The position numbers were made by a program, and so were the translations under genes. The notes below the pieces were generated by a model. It did not search any database, was not told where the DNA came from, and saw only the letters and a program-made list of their open reading frames with translations. Below are positions 1 to 8,169 of a DNA stretch of 64,000 bases, piece by piece (within the stretch, counting starts at the first letter, position 1; each line of letters begins with the position of its first letter). Origin of the DNA: ZC4RG20 sp963702105 (GTDB lineage Bacteria > Pseudomonadota > Gammaproteobacteria > Steroidobacterales > Rariloculaceae); assembly GCA_963702105.1 (NCBI GenBank), contig OY969712.1:4650001-4714000 (forward strand). The letters run 5' to 3'.

Positions 1-186
1 AACCGCGACGAGACGGTCCGGCTCGGGATAGGGAATGGGCTGCAGCAAAACGCCGTTGACCACGCTGAAGATCGCCGTGTCCGCGCCTATTCCGAGGGCG
101 AGTGCGCCGACTGCGACGAGGGCGAAGCCCGGAGCGCGGGCGAACCAGCGCAGACTGAAGCGCAGATCGTCGAACAATGCCGCCAT
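1..186 (-). CDS. ADOP/MacB-type ABC transporter permease, N-terminal fragment
   Basis: The reading frame starts at an ATG at 186 on the minus strand and runs off the left edge, giving 62 residues. The protein begins MAALFDDLRFSLRWFARAPG and continues with GADTAIFSVVNGVLLQPIPYPEPDRLV, the hallmark N-terminus of the acidobacterial-type duplicated orphan permeases (MacB/FtsX family): a short cytoplasmic helix, a first membrane segment at about residues 20-45, then the periplasmic loop beginning with the P-x-P-x-PDRLV motif. Such permeases usually have about 800 residues and act in efflux or envelope remodelling; the substrate cannot be inferred. It lies on the same strand as the histidine kinase, 196 bp after that gene's stop, so it could be co-transcribed or have its own promoter. 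The family assignment is firm although the gene is incomplete. Confidence 0.8.
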   Translation of the reverse strand, partial: MAALFDDLRFSLRWFARAPGFALVAVGALALGIGADTAIFSVVNGVLLQPIPYPEPDRLVAV

Positions 187-382
187 GGCGCCGTTCCTCG
201 ATGAGAATAGACATCGACAGCGGCGCAAATGGCGTGCCAACGACGCGCCGCCGTTAACGTCTTGTATCTGCGGCAGATCGAGGCGTTCCATGCGATCTCG
301 GCGCAGACGCGCGTCCCGCGATCGGACAGCCGGTCCCGGATTTGCGACCCGGGCGCGCCGCTTCAGAATCGTTCGAAGCGGC

Positions 383-2482
383 CTAACGCTCGCTTTCCGT
401 TCCGGGCAGCCACACGCGGAACTCCGCCCCGGGCCGCATGTTCCTGACCTCGACGTGCCCCGACATGGCGCCCGCGAGCTCGCGCACGAGGGCGAGCCCG
501 ATACCCGTGCCGGCCGTCTCGCGTGTGAGCTCGCCGGGCGGCCGGTAGAACAGCTCGAAGATCTTCCTGAGCTGTCCTTTCGGAATGCCCGGGCCGAAGT
601 CCCTGACCGTGAACAGCAGGCCCCCGCGCTCCCGACGGCAGGCGATCTCGACGGTCTTGCGCTGCGCGCCGGCCGAGAACTTCAGTGCGTTGTCGGCGAG
701 GTTGATAAAGATCTGTGCGAAGCAGTCCGCGTCCACGAGCACGGCGGCCTCGACGCCCGCGTCGTTGCGAAGCTCGAGCGCGAAGCCGGCCCGCTCGGCC
801 TGAGTCGCGATCTTCGCCCTTATCCCCTCGAGGAGCTCGGCGACGCCGACGCGTTTCAGATCGAGCCGCTGCGAGCGGCGCGTGAGCCTGGCCAGCTGCA
901 GCACGTTCTCGATGAGGCGCGACAACCGCTCGCTCTCGGAGTGAATGTACTCGTAGTACATCTGCTTCTTCGCATCCTCGGCCCAGCCGGCCTTCAGCAT
1001 CTCTCCGTACATGCGGATGGATGTGAGCGGCGTCTTGAGCTCGTGGCTCACGGCGGAGACGAAATCCTGCTGCTGGCGCGCGAGGCGCAGCTGCCCTGCC
1101 GCGAATCGATACATGAGCACGAAGCCGCTGCCGAGCACGGCGGCGAGCACGACGCCCGTCCACCCGAGCAGCGCGCCGGCCGCACCGAGCGGCAGCGCGC
1201 CGGCCGTCATCACGAGCTCGAGCGCGCCGAAGGGCGGCGACATGCGCGCGCGATACAACAGCGTGCCGCGGTCACGGCTCCTGCCAGCCTCGCCAGCCGC
1301 GCCGAGCAGCGTGCCGGCGAACGTCACGCGGAGCGCGGCCGTTCGAGCCAGAGAGCTCGCCGCGACCTCGCTCTCGACGGCGTCGCGCAGGAAGCGTTCG
1401 CGATCGACGACTGCGCCCTGGACATAACGCTGTCGATCCCGCCAGGCGTTGCGGAACATGACGAGCTGCCCCGAATCGAGCAGACCGACCTCGAACGGAT
1501 CGAGCTCGCTCTCGAAGGTCCGCACCCGGAACTCGGCGGCGTTGCTGCCGCTGCCGCTGTCGGCACTCTCGGGGGCCGCTTCCGTTTGTCCGCTTCGCCG
1601 GGCGGCGGCCGCGGCCGACCCCGCCGACCTTGCCTCGTCCTTCGCAATCGGTAAGGCCTCGTCGCGTAAGGAAGCCGCCTTCGGCAGCGGCCCGACCCTC
1701 TGAGCCGGCGCGCGCGCCGAAGCCCGATTCCCCGCAGCCGCGCTAAGCCGATCGAACGCCGCGCCGGGGCCGACGGCGGAATCGCGGCTCGACCCGGCAA
1801 CATTCTTGTCCGACGAGGCATTCGGAAGTGCGCTGGCGGCGCTTGCGGAGACCTCCGCGGCACGCGCGCGCACCGAAGAAGACGGCAGATCCGACCGAAG
1901 CGCTGGAGCCGGTTCGGCCGACGCAGCCGGCCCATCCGAACCCGCCGACGGCACGGACGCTACGGACCCAACCGCCGCAACCGGCGGACGTTGGACGAGG
2001 TGGTTGTCGACGAGCACGGTTCGAATCTTCGCTTCGACCGCAAGCCGGGCGTTGCGCTCCGCTTCCGTGATCCCGAAGCGGGACCCGTCCATGTCGGGCC
2101 CAGGCAGCAGCGGCGTCGTGAGCCGCCCGGCCGAGTCCACTTGGAAGTAGCCGATCACGCCCGGCAGGGCGCTCGCAACGGGGAAGGCAGCAAGTGCGGA
2201 GGGCCGCACGCCGTTTACGCCGCCGGACCTGTCCACGATCAGGAAGGAATAGTCGGCGAAAGTACGCGCCTCCTCGGCCGCAACGGCCGCGCGCAGCCGG
2301 CCGTCTATGCGCCCAGCGAGGGTCTCTGCCGCGAGCTCCGCGCGGTGCAGCGCTTCCCAGCGCAGTTGCCGATAGGCCTCGGCAAACAGCACCCCGGCCG
2401 GCACCGCGAGCACGAGAAAGAACAGCGCGAAGAGCCACCGGAGACGGCGCTCGTCGAGGCGTCGGCGAAGCCATGCCCGCAT
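383..2482 (-). CDS. sensor histidine kinase with large periplasmic insert
   Basis: Inner-membrane sensor kinase of 699 residues, partner of the response regulator just upstream. TM1 is at about residues 16-34 and TM2 at about 434-457. The HisKA dimerisation box holds the phospho-acceptor H480 in VSHELKTPLTS, and the HATPase_c domain has an N box INLADNALKF (about 593-602), a G1 box RDFGPGIPKG and a G2 box TAGTGIGLALV. The start at 2482 was chosen because it lies 4 bp after the regulator's stop at 2487; an upstream in-frame ATG at 2554 would lie inside the regulator gene. Odd feature: residues about 165-315 of the periplasmic part are a low-complexity Ala/Ser/Pro/Arg-rich stretch, making the protein about 200 residues longer than usual for CpxA/EnvZ-type kinases. 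The stimulus is unknown; the pspA-like gene next door suggests envelope stress. Confidence 0.92.
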   Translation of the reverse strand: MRAWLRRRLDERRLRWLFALFFLVLAVPAGVLFAEAYRQLRWEALHRAELAAETLAGRIDGRLRAAVAAEEARTFADYSFLIVDRSGGVNGVRPSALAAFPVASALPGVIGYFQVDSAGRLTTPLLPGPDMDGSRFGITEAERNARLAVEAKIRTVLVDNHLVQRPPVAAVGSVASVPSAGSDGPAASAEPAPALRSDLPSSSVRARAAEVSASAASALPNASSDKNVAGSSRDSAVGPGAAFDRLSAAAGNRASARAPAQRVGPLPKAASLRDEALPIAKDEARSAGSAAAAARRSGQTEAAPESADSGSGSNAAEFRVRTFESELDPFEVGLLDSGQLVMFRNAWRDRQRYVQGAVVDRERFLRDAVESEVAASSLARTAALRVTFAGTLLGAAGEAGRSRDRGTLLYRARMSPPFGALELVMTAGALPLGAAGALLGWTGVVLAAVLGSGFVLMYRFAAGQLRLARQQQDFVSAVSHELKTPLTSIRMYGEMLKAGWAEDAKKQMYYEYIHSESERLSRLIENVLQLARLTRRSQRLDLKRVGVAELLEGIRAKIATQAERAGFALELRNDAGVEAAVLVDADCFAQIFINLADNALKFSAGAQRKTVEIACRRERGGLLFTVRDFGPGIPKGQLRKIFELFYRPPGELTRETAGTGIGLALVRELAGAMSGHVEVRNMRPGAEFRVWLPGTESER

Positions 2483-2486
2483 CGTC

Positions 2487-3192
2487 TCAAGGCTCTGCGA
2501 GCAGCCGGTACCCGGCCCCGCGAACAGTGACGAGATGGCGCGGTTCGGAAGCATCTGCCTCGACCTTGCGCCGCAGCTTTGCGATATGAATGTCTACCGT
2601 GCGCGTCTCGAGGTCGGCGTTACGGTCGTAGCCCCATACGCGCGTGAGGAGCTCCGTGCGCGATACGGGGCGATGCGCGTTCGCGTGCAGATACTGCAGG
2701 ATTTCGATCTCGCGGCGCGTGAACGCCGTGGTCTCGCTGCCGCGCCGGCCCGCGAGGTTCTGCGTATCGATCTCGAACGTCGTCGCCGAGCCTGATTACG
2801 GCCGCGGCAGCGGCGCCCGTGCGCGAGCGGCGCAGCACGGCCTTGATTCGCGCGACGAGTTGCGCGATCGAGAACGGCTTCGCGACGTAGTCGTCCGCCC
2901 CGAGCGCGAGGCCGCTGACGATATCCGCGTCCGTCGTCTTCGCAGTAAGCAGAATGATGGGCTGCTCGCGGTCGACCCTGCGCACTTCGTCGCAGATCGA
3001 AAACCCGTCGCGGCCGGGCAGCATGACGTCGAGCAGCAGAAGATCGTACTGGCCGCTCAGCGCGCGCGACAGGCCCTCGCGCCCGTCGGAAACGGCGTCG
3101 ACGCGGTAGCCGTGATACACGAGCACGTCTGCGAGCCCGTCGCGGATCGCCGCTTCGTCCTCGACCACGAGTATGCGTGCCTTGTTCTCCAT
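2487..3192 (-). CDS. OmpR/CpxR-family response regulator (frameshifted)
   Basis: Transcriptional regulator with a receiver domain (MENKARILVVEDE, phospho-acceptor Asp in LLLLDVMLPGRDG, conserved Lys in DDYVAKPFS) followed by a winged-helix OmpR_C domain (FTRREIEILQYL, RTVDIHIAKLRRKVE, VTVRGAGYRL). The domains are in different frames: the frame must change at 2775-2781, where the + strand reads GAACGTC. Removing one base restores a 234-residue protein with the junction GDDVEIDTQN, a normal length for the family. The start is taken as the ATG at 3192; an in-frame GTG at 3225 is also possible. It is followed 4 bp later by the kinase and is divergent from the pspA-like gene, with a GTAAA direct-repeat site in between. 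Whether the frameshift is real cannot be settled from the sequence alone. Confidence 0.88.
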
Positions 3193-3248
3193 GCGCTCGA
3201 TGTTGCCGGACACGGGAATGGACACTAGCAGGTCGCGCCGATCCGGAG

Positions 3249-3266
3249 TGTAAACAGTTTGTAAAT
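3249..3266. promoter_or_regulatory. CpxR/OmpR-type direct-repeat operator
   Basis: TGTAAA occurs at 3249-3254 and again at 3260-3265, an 11-bp helical repeat that also reads GTAAA-N6-GTAAA, matching the published CpxR-box form GTAAA(N4-8)GTAAA. The site lies 57 bp upstream of the regulator's ATG and about 93 bp upstream of the pspA-like GTG, so one site could serve both divergent genes. It is AT-rich against a GC-rich background. That the adjacent regulator binds it is inferred. Confidence 0.6.
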
Positions 3267-3358
3267 CGCCGGCGAAAGATTTTGCACGATCGCGTCTGAT
3301 GTCTTCCGTGCGCCGCGTCTAGTCTGCCTGCGGTTCCACTGACCAGGAGGCGAACGAC

Positions 3359-3899
3359 GTGGCACTCATACACCGAATTTCCCGGCTCCTGACGGCGGAC
3401 GTACACGCCGTCCTCGATCGCATCGAAGAGCCCGCGGCGCTGCTGCGCCAGGCCCTGCGCGAGATGGAAGAGGAGCTCGTGCACGGCGAGCGCCGTATCA
3501 AGCGCATCGAGCACGACCGCGCGGGCGCGGCCGGCCGCCGCGCGAAGCTCGAGGGCACGGTACGCGACCTCGACGCGAAGCTCGAACGTCTGCTTCGAGG
3601 GCGGGGACGACGCGGTCGCCCGCAAGCTGATTCGCCGCAAGCTCGAAGCGCAGCGCCTCGGCGAGCATCTTGAGGAGCGGCTCGGCTCGCTCGATGCGGC
3701 GCTCGCGGCCGCGCGTGCGGTGCTGGCAGAGCAGCGGGAGCGCTACAACGTCCTGCGCCAGAAGGCCGAGCTCCTGAGCGAAGCACCCGACGCAGACGGC
3801 GGCCGCGGCGACGATTGCGGCGGCGCGGCCTTCACCGTCGGCGACGACGAGGTCGAGGTCGCGTTGCTGGCGGAGCGCGGGCGGAGGGTACGGCAGTGA
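3359..3899 (+). CDS. pspA: PspA/IM30-family envelope stress protein (frameshifted)
   Basis: Cytoplasmic peripheral membrane protein of the PspA/Vipp1 family, which coats and stabilises damaged inner membrane. The N-terminal amphipathic start MALIHRISRLLTADVHAVLDRIEEP and the coiled coil EEPAALLRQALREMEEEL are typical. The frame changes at 3584-3590 (GAACGTC); dropping one A gives KLDVCFEGGDDAVARKLIRRKLEA, the conserved PspA core, then a second coiled coil, for a total of 179 residues (somewhat shorter than the usual 220-230). The start is GTG 3359 with a strong AGGAGG eight bases upstream. The stop overlaps the next gene's GTG by 4 bp. It is divergent from the two-component system and probably controlled through the GTAAA repeat between them. 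Confidence 0.82.
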
Positions 3900-4498
3900 C
3901 CCGCGGCGGGCATCCCTCGCTCGCGGACGGCATCGGGGCCGCCGTGTTCTTGAGCGCGACCGGGGCGGCGCTGCTTGCGGGGCTTCTGCTCTTCGCGAGT
4001 GCCGCGGCGGGTCTCCGGCTTACGGTTGCCGCGGTCGGCTTCGCGTACCTGCTCTACCTGCTTGCGCGAAGCGGCGAACGCACGGGCCGCTTGACGACCG
4101 TCGCGCTGTGGGCCATCGCGAGCATCGTGCTGTGGCTCATGGGCCCGGCGCTGCCGGCCTACGTCGCGGCCCACATCGCCGTGCTTTGGCTCGTTCGCGC
4201 GCTCTACTTCCACTCGAGTCTGCTCACCGCGATCGCCGATCTGGGCGTGGCTTTGCTCGGCGCCGTCTTCGCGGCCTGGGCGGCGCTGCGCTCGGGCAGC
4301 GCGTTGCTCGCGTTCTGGTGTTTCTTCCTCGTCCAAGCGTTCTCGGCCCTCATACCGCCGGCCCTCCGCAGCGCGGCGACGCGCGCCGAAGGCCCGGAAC
4401 TGCACGGTGAGGACGGTACGCGGTACGACCCCACGACCTTCGAGCGCGCGCACCGCGCCGCGGAGGCTGCGCTGCGGCGCCTGGCCGTGCACCGCTGA
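3896..4498 (+). CDS. multi-pass membrane protein of unknown function in psp locus
   Basis: Protein of 200 residues with about five or six hydrophobic helices (for example AAVFLSATGAALLAGLLLFA, VALWAIASIVLWLMGPAL and ALLAFWCFFLVQAFSALIPP), then a charged cytoplasmic tail of about 45 residues. The GTG start at 3896 overlaps the pspA stop (GTGA), implying translational coupling. I do not recognise a named family. Small membrane proteins next to pspA often recruit PspA to the membrane, so a partner role is a reasonable inference but nothing more. The longer frame that begins at 3815 inside pspA is not favoured because its extra N-terminus is an arginine-rich shadow translation. Confidence 0.75.
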   Translation: MTRGGHPSLADGIGAAVFLSATGAALLAGLLLFASAAAGLRLTVAAVGFAYLLYLLARSGERTGRLTTVALWAIASIVLWLMGPALPAYVAAHIAVLWLVRALYFHSSLLTAIADLGVALLGAVFAAWAALRSGSALLAFWCFFLVQAFSALIPPALRSAATRAEGPELHGEDGTRYDPTTFERAHRAAEAALRRLAVHR

Positions 4499-4565
4499 CC
4501 TTGGTTTGGCCCTACGCAAAATCTACGCACGAACTTTACATTACCCACTGGAGGAGCTTCCGAAG

Positions 4566-5771
4566 ATGACCGCAAAGACCGTTGGCCTCGTGCTTCTGGC
4601 CGCGACCGCCTCTGCCGTCGCGCTCTATCCGACCCAGCGCGGCCGCGCCGCGACCGGTTCCGTCCTCCCGCCGATTCCGGCCCAGCAGCAAACACGACCG
4701 GCCCATCATGCCAAGGTGGACGCCGTGTTCGTCCTCGACACGACGGGCAGCATGAGCGGACTCATCGAAGCGGCGAAGCAGAAGATTTGGTCCATCGCCT
4801 CGACGATGGCGCAGGCGCGGCCCGCGCCCGAGATTCGGATCGGCCTCGTAGCTTACCGCGACCGCGGCGACGACTACGTGACACGCGTCGTCGATCTGAG
4901 CCCGGACCTCGATTCGATGTACGCACAGCTCATGTCTTTCACTGCCGGGGGCGGCGGCGACACGCCCGAGAGCGTAAACCGCGCGCTCGACGACGCCGTG
5001 AACCGCATTTCATGGAGCGCCGATTCCTCGAGCTACAAAGTCGTCTTCCTCGTCGGCGATGCGCCGCCGCACATGGACTATCAGGACGATCGCAAGTATC
5101 CCGACTCGCTGCGCGAGGCGGCCGCGAAGGGCATCGTCGTGAACACGATTCAGTGCGGGGACATGGCGGCGACGATGGCACCCTGGCAGCAGATCGCCTC
5201 CCTCGGCGGCGGACGTTACTTCCGTGTCGAGCAGTCCGGCAGCGCGGTAGTCATCGGCACGCCCTACGATGCGGAGCTCGCGGATCTTTCCGCGCAGCTC
5301 GACGCGACGCGCCTGTACTACGGGGCGCCCGCCGTGCGCCGCGCCCTCGAGTCGAAGGCCGAGGCGACGGCCGCACTGCGAGCCGCCGCGACGACGGCCG
5401 CGCAGGCGCGCCGCGGCGTCTTCAACTCCTCCGCGGCCGGCAGCGCCAACCTCACGGCCGGTCACGACCTCGTGGCCAACGTCGCGAGCGGACGCGCAGA
5501 CATTGCCGCCGTACCGCCGTCCGAGCTGCCGAAGGCGCTCGCCGCCCTGCCGGCCGACAAGCGGCGGCAGCACGTCGAAGAAGCGGCCGCGCGGCGCAAG
5601 GAGATTCAGCGGCAGATCGCGGAGCTCGGCAAGAAGCGGGACGCCTACATCGCGAAGAAGCTCGACGAGCGCGGCGGCGCGGCCGGCTCCCTGGATCAGA
5701 AGATCTACGAGGCCGTGAAAGATCAGGCGGCATCCAAAGGGCTCGTGTACTCCGGCGGGCCGAAGTTCTGA
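4566..5771 (+). CDS. secreted von Willebrand factor type A domain protein
   Basis: Protein of 401 residues with an N-terminal signal sequence (MTAKTVGLVLLAATASAVAL) and a VWA domain beginning about residue 50. The MIDAS metal site DTTGSMSG is intact, with the supporting Thr in GGGGDTPESV and the Asp in VFLVGDAPPHMDY. The C-terminal half is Ala-rich with a helical, charged segment (about residues 325-380) and carries no recognised enzyme motif. The start is supported by GGAGGAG about eight bases upstream. VWA proteins of this class mediate metal-dependent protein binding in the periplasm; the ligand is unknown. It stands alone between the psp genes and the CMD-family gene on the same strand. 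Confidence 0.85.
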   Translation: MTAKTVGLVLLAATASAVALYPTQRGRAATGSVLPPIPAQQQTRPAHHAKVDAVFVLDTTGSMSGLIEAAKQKIWSIASTMAQARPAPEIRIGLVAYRDRGDDYVTRVVDLSPDLDSMYAQLMSFTAGGGGDTPESVNRALDDAVNRISWSADSSSYKVVFLVGDAPPHMDYQDDRKYPDSLREAAAKGIVVNTIQCGDMAATMAPWQQIASLGGGRYFRVEQSGSAVVIGTPYDAELADLSAQLDATRLYYGAPAVRRALESKAEATAALRAAATTAAQARRGVFNSSAAGSANLTAGHDLVANVASGRADIAAVPPSELPKALAALPADKRRQHVEEAAARRKEIQRQIAELGKKRDAYIAKKLDERGGAAGSLDQKIYEAVKDQAASKGLVYSGGPKF

Positions 5772-5878
5772 AGCGGCGACGCGTCCGCGAGCGCGACGGT
5801 CGAAGCCGGCGGCCGTGTCATATATCATCGGGAGCGGCCAGAGTTTCGAGTAGCCGAACCTCGAGGAGAGAAGAAGAA

Positions 5879-6514
5879 ATGCACGCCCGATTGCCCGTTT
5901 TGCTGCTGCTGATGCTGCCGGGTCTCGCCCCCGCGCAGACCACGCTGCCGCCCGACATCGATCCCGTCACGCTGTCCCGTCTACCGCCCGTCACACCTCA
6001 GGATCTCGACGAGGAAGGCCGGCGGCTCCTCGCCAAGCGCCCGAACTTCAAGCCCGCCCCCGGGCCCACGCACGTGACGATTTACAGCCCCGACGAGCGC
6101 AGCATCGGTATTCCGATGGGCAACGGCAGCTTTGTCGGCGCGCGCAATTTTCAGCTTGCGACGCTCATCGTCGCGCGCGAGATCGATCAGCAGTTCGAAT
6201 GGACCTACCACGAACCCGCGGCGCGGCAGGTAGGCCTGGAGCAGAAGGTCATCGATGTCGTCAAGTACGACAGGGACGTCGCGGGGCTCTCGCCCGCAGA
6301 CGCCACCTTCATCCGGTTCGGCCGAGAGCTGCTGCGGAAGCACGGCGTCAGCAGCGAGCTTTGGGCGGAGATGGTCAAGCAGTTCGGCAAGCAGGGCACT
6401 GTCACGCTCATGACTATCATGGGCGACTATCTGAAAGTAGGGATCATGCTGAATGCCGTGGATCAGCACCTGCCGGCCGGACGGGAACCGCTGCTGCCGA
6501 AACTCGAGAAGTAG
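5879..6514 (+). CDS. exported carboxymuconolactone decarboxylase (CMD) family protein
   Basis: Protein of 211 residues with a signal peptide (MHARLPVLLLLMLPGLAPAQ) followed by a CMD/AhpD-type helical domain: NFQLATLIVAREIDQQFEWTYHE, then VIDVVKYDRDVAGLSPADATFIRFGREL. The E-W-x-x-H-E motif of the CMD fold is present, but the protein has no cysteine at all, so it cannot be an AhpD-type CxxC peroxidase. Exported CMD-like proteins are often found near aromatic catabolism genes; their substrate is usually unknown. The start ATG at 5879 follows a GGAGAGAAGAA ribosome site. A hairpin terminator follows directly after the stop. Confidence 0.85.
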   Translation: MHARLPVLLLLMLPGLAPAQTTLPPDIDPVTLSRLPPVTPQDLDEEGRRLLAKRPNFKPAPGPTHVTIYSPDERSIGIPMGNGSFVGARNFQLATLIVAREIDQQFEWTYHEPAARQVGLEQKVIDVVKYDRDVAGLSPADATFIRFGRELLRKHGVSSELWAEMVKQFGKQGTVTLMTIMGDYLKVGIMLNAVDQHLPAGREPLLPKLEK

Positions 6515-6520
6515 CCTGCG

Positions 6521-6546
6521 CCGCCGGCTCGTTGCGCCGGCGGTTT
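6521..6546 (+). terminator. hairpin terminator after CMD-family gene
   Basis: Perfect 8-bp stem CCGCCGGC / GCCGGCGG with a 7-nt loop (TCGTTGC), seven bases after the stop codon and followed by TTT. The short T-run makes it a weak intrinsic terminator, but its position and stem fit. Confidence 0.55.
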
Positions 6547-6571
6547 CCGCACCACGCGTCCCGTTCATAGC

Positions 6572-6609
6572 GCCGGTCGTCGGAATGTACGTACATTCTC
6601 CCGACCGGC
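6572..6609. promoter_or_regulatory. 38-bp dyad upstream of cbb3 operon
   Basis: A 16-bp perfect palindrome GAATGTACGTACATTC (6583-6598) is nested inside a second symmetric pair, GCCGGTCG (6572-6579) and CGACCGGC (6602-6609), all sharing one centre; only the three bases on each side between core and arms are not complementary. It begins about 140 bp before the ccoN ATG. It could be an operator for a dimeric regulator or a transcript hairpin. I know of no regulator with this consensus, and it is not an FNR/ANR box. Confidence 0.55.
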
Positions 6610-6629
6610 ACGCGGCGGTCTCCTCCGGG

Positions 6630-6646
6630 ACGTAGTAGATCTACGT
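6630..6646. promoter_or_regulatory. 17-bp inverted repeat in ccoN leader
   Basis: ACGTAG - TAGAT - CTACGT, arms of 6 bp with a 5-nt spacer, 65-81 bp upstream of the ccoN start. It could be a second operator half or simply a chance dyad. Confidence 0.3.
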
Positions 6647-6710
6647 ATCAACCTCCCGCGCCTCGATCCGGATACTTCCGCCGGGGACTCACCCTCGGGG
6701 AAGGCAAGCA

Positions 6711-8159
6711 ATGCAAGCACCGGCTCACTACGACGACACGGTAGTGCGTCGCTTTGCCATCATGACGCTCGTCTGGGGCATCGTCGGCATGGCCGTCGGC
6801 GCCCTCATCGCGGCGCAATTGATCTGGCCGGATCTCAACTTCGGGCAGCCCTGGCTCGGCTATGGACGGCTGCGGCCGCTGCACACCAACGCCGTCATCT
6901 TCGCGTTCGGCGGCTGCGCACTGTTTGCGACCTCCTATTACGTCGTCCAGCGCACCTCCCACGTGCGGCTGTTCGCACCGAGGCTCGCGCACTTCACGTT
7001 TTGGGGGTGGCAGGCCGTCATCGTGCTCGCGGCGATCACGCTGCCGCTCGGCATTACCCAGTCGAAGGAATACGCCGAGCTCGAATGGCCCATCGACCTG
7101 CTCATTGCAGTGGTCTGGATCGCCTACGCCGTCGTGTTCTTCGGCACGCTGGCCAAGCGCCGCGTCAAGCACATCTACGTCGCGAACTGGTTCTTCGCGG
7201 CCTACATCATCACGATCGCGCTGCTGCACATCGTCAACGGCCTCGCCGTGCCGGTCTCGCTCACGAAAAGCTACCCGATCTATTCGGGCACCGTGGACGC
7301 CATGGTGCAGTGGTGGTACGGCCACAACGCGGTGGGCTTTTTCCTCACGGCCGGCTTCCTCGGGATCATGTACTACTTCGTGCCCAAGCAGGCGGATCGG
7401 CCGATCTACTCCTACCGCCTCTCGATCGTGCACTTCTGGGCCCTGATCTCGATCTATATGTGGGCCGGCCCGCACCATCTGCACTATACGACGCTCCCCG
7501 ACTGGGCGCAGTCGCTCGGCATGGTCTTCTCGCTCATGCTGCTCGCGCCGTCCTGGGGCGGCATGATCAACGGCATCATGACCCTCTCGGGCGCCTGGCA
7601 TAAGCTGAGGACCGATCCCATCCTCAAGTTCCTAATCGTCTCGCTGTCCTTCTACGGCATGTCGACGTTCGAGGGACCCATGATGTCGATCAAGACCGTG
7701 AATGCGCTTTCGCATTACACGGACTGGACGATCGGCCACGTGCACTCCGGCGCGCTCGGCTGGGTGGCCATGATCTCGATCGGCGCGCTCTATCACCTGA
7801 TCCCGCGCGTCTTCGGGCGCTCCGGCATGTACAGCACGCGCCTCATCGACACGCACTTCTGGATCATGACGGTCGGCATCGTGCTCTACATCGTCGCGAT
7901 GTGGATCTCGGGTCTCATGCAGGGCCTCATGTGGCGCGCCGTGAACGACGACGGCACCTTGACCTACAGCTTCGTCGAGAGCCTCAAGGCGACGTACCCG
8001 TTCTACGCGGTGCGACTCGCGGGGGGTCTGCTCGTGCTCTCGGGCATGTTCGTCATGGCCTACAACGTCTGGATGACGCTGACTCGCGGCACCGCGGTCG
8101 AGCCGCAGCCCATGCCGCTGCCACAGATCGAAATCGAACCCGAGGCCGAGCCCGCTTAG
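6711..8159 (+). CDS. ccoN: cbb3-type cytochrome c oxidase subunit I
   Basis: Catalytic subunit of the high-affinity cbb3 terminal oxidase, reducing O2 to water at an inner-membrane haem b3-CuB site while pumping protons. The 482 residues hold the expected 12 or so helices and all metal ligands: H58 in RPLHTNAVIF (low-spin haem b), H205 in WWYGHNAVGFF, H255/H256 in WAGPHHLHYT (CuB), and H343/H345 in DWTIGHVHSGALGW. It is first in the ccoNOQP operon and preceded by a leader with two dyads. No FNR/ANR palindrome was found upstream, unusual for this microaerobically induced operon. The C-terminus is a short acidic tail (QIEIEPEAEPA). Confidence 0.98.
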   Translation: MQAPAHYDDTVVRRFAIMTLVWGIVGMAVGALIAAQLIWPDLNFGQPWLGYGRLRPLHTNAVIFAFGGCALFATSYYVVQRTSHVRLFAPRLAHFTFWGWQAVIVLAAITLPLGITQSKEYAELEWPIDLLIAVVWIAYAVVFFGTLAKRRVKHIYVANWFFAAYIITIALLHIVNGLAVPVSLTKSYPIYSGTVDAMVQWWYGHNAVGFFLTAGFLGIMYYFVPKQADRPIYSYRLSIVHFWALISIYMWAGPHHLHYTTLPDWAQSLGMVFSLMLLAPSWGGMINGIMTLSGAWHKLRTDPILKFLIVSLSFYGMSTFEGPMMSIKTVNALSHYTDWTIGHVHSGALGWVAMISIGALYHLIPRVFGRSGMYSTRLIDTHFWIMTVGIVLYIVAMWISGLMQGLMWRAVNDDGTLTYSFVESLKATYPFYAVRLAGGLLVLSGMFVMAYNVWMTLTRGTAVEPQPMPLPQIEIEPEAEPA

Positions 8160-8169
8160 GAACGAAGAC

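Noticed and set aside
35..1654. 539-residue open frame on the plus strand opposite the histidine kinase
   Set aside because: Arg/Ala/Glu-rich antisense translation of a well-supported kinase in very GC-rich DNA; no family resemblance.
2775..3590. Programmed ribosomal frameshifting in the response regulator and pspA genes
   Set aside because: The same motif occurs in genes on both strands, so on the mRNA it is GAACGUC in some and GACGUUC in others; there is no shared slippery mRNA sequence.
6547..6710. FNR/ANR box for the cbb3 operon
   Set aside because: No TTGAT-N4-ATCAA-like site was found; only other dyads are present.
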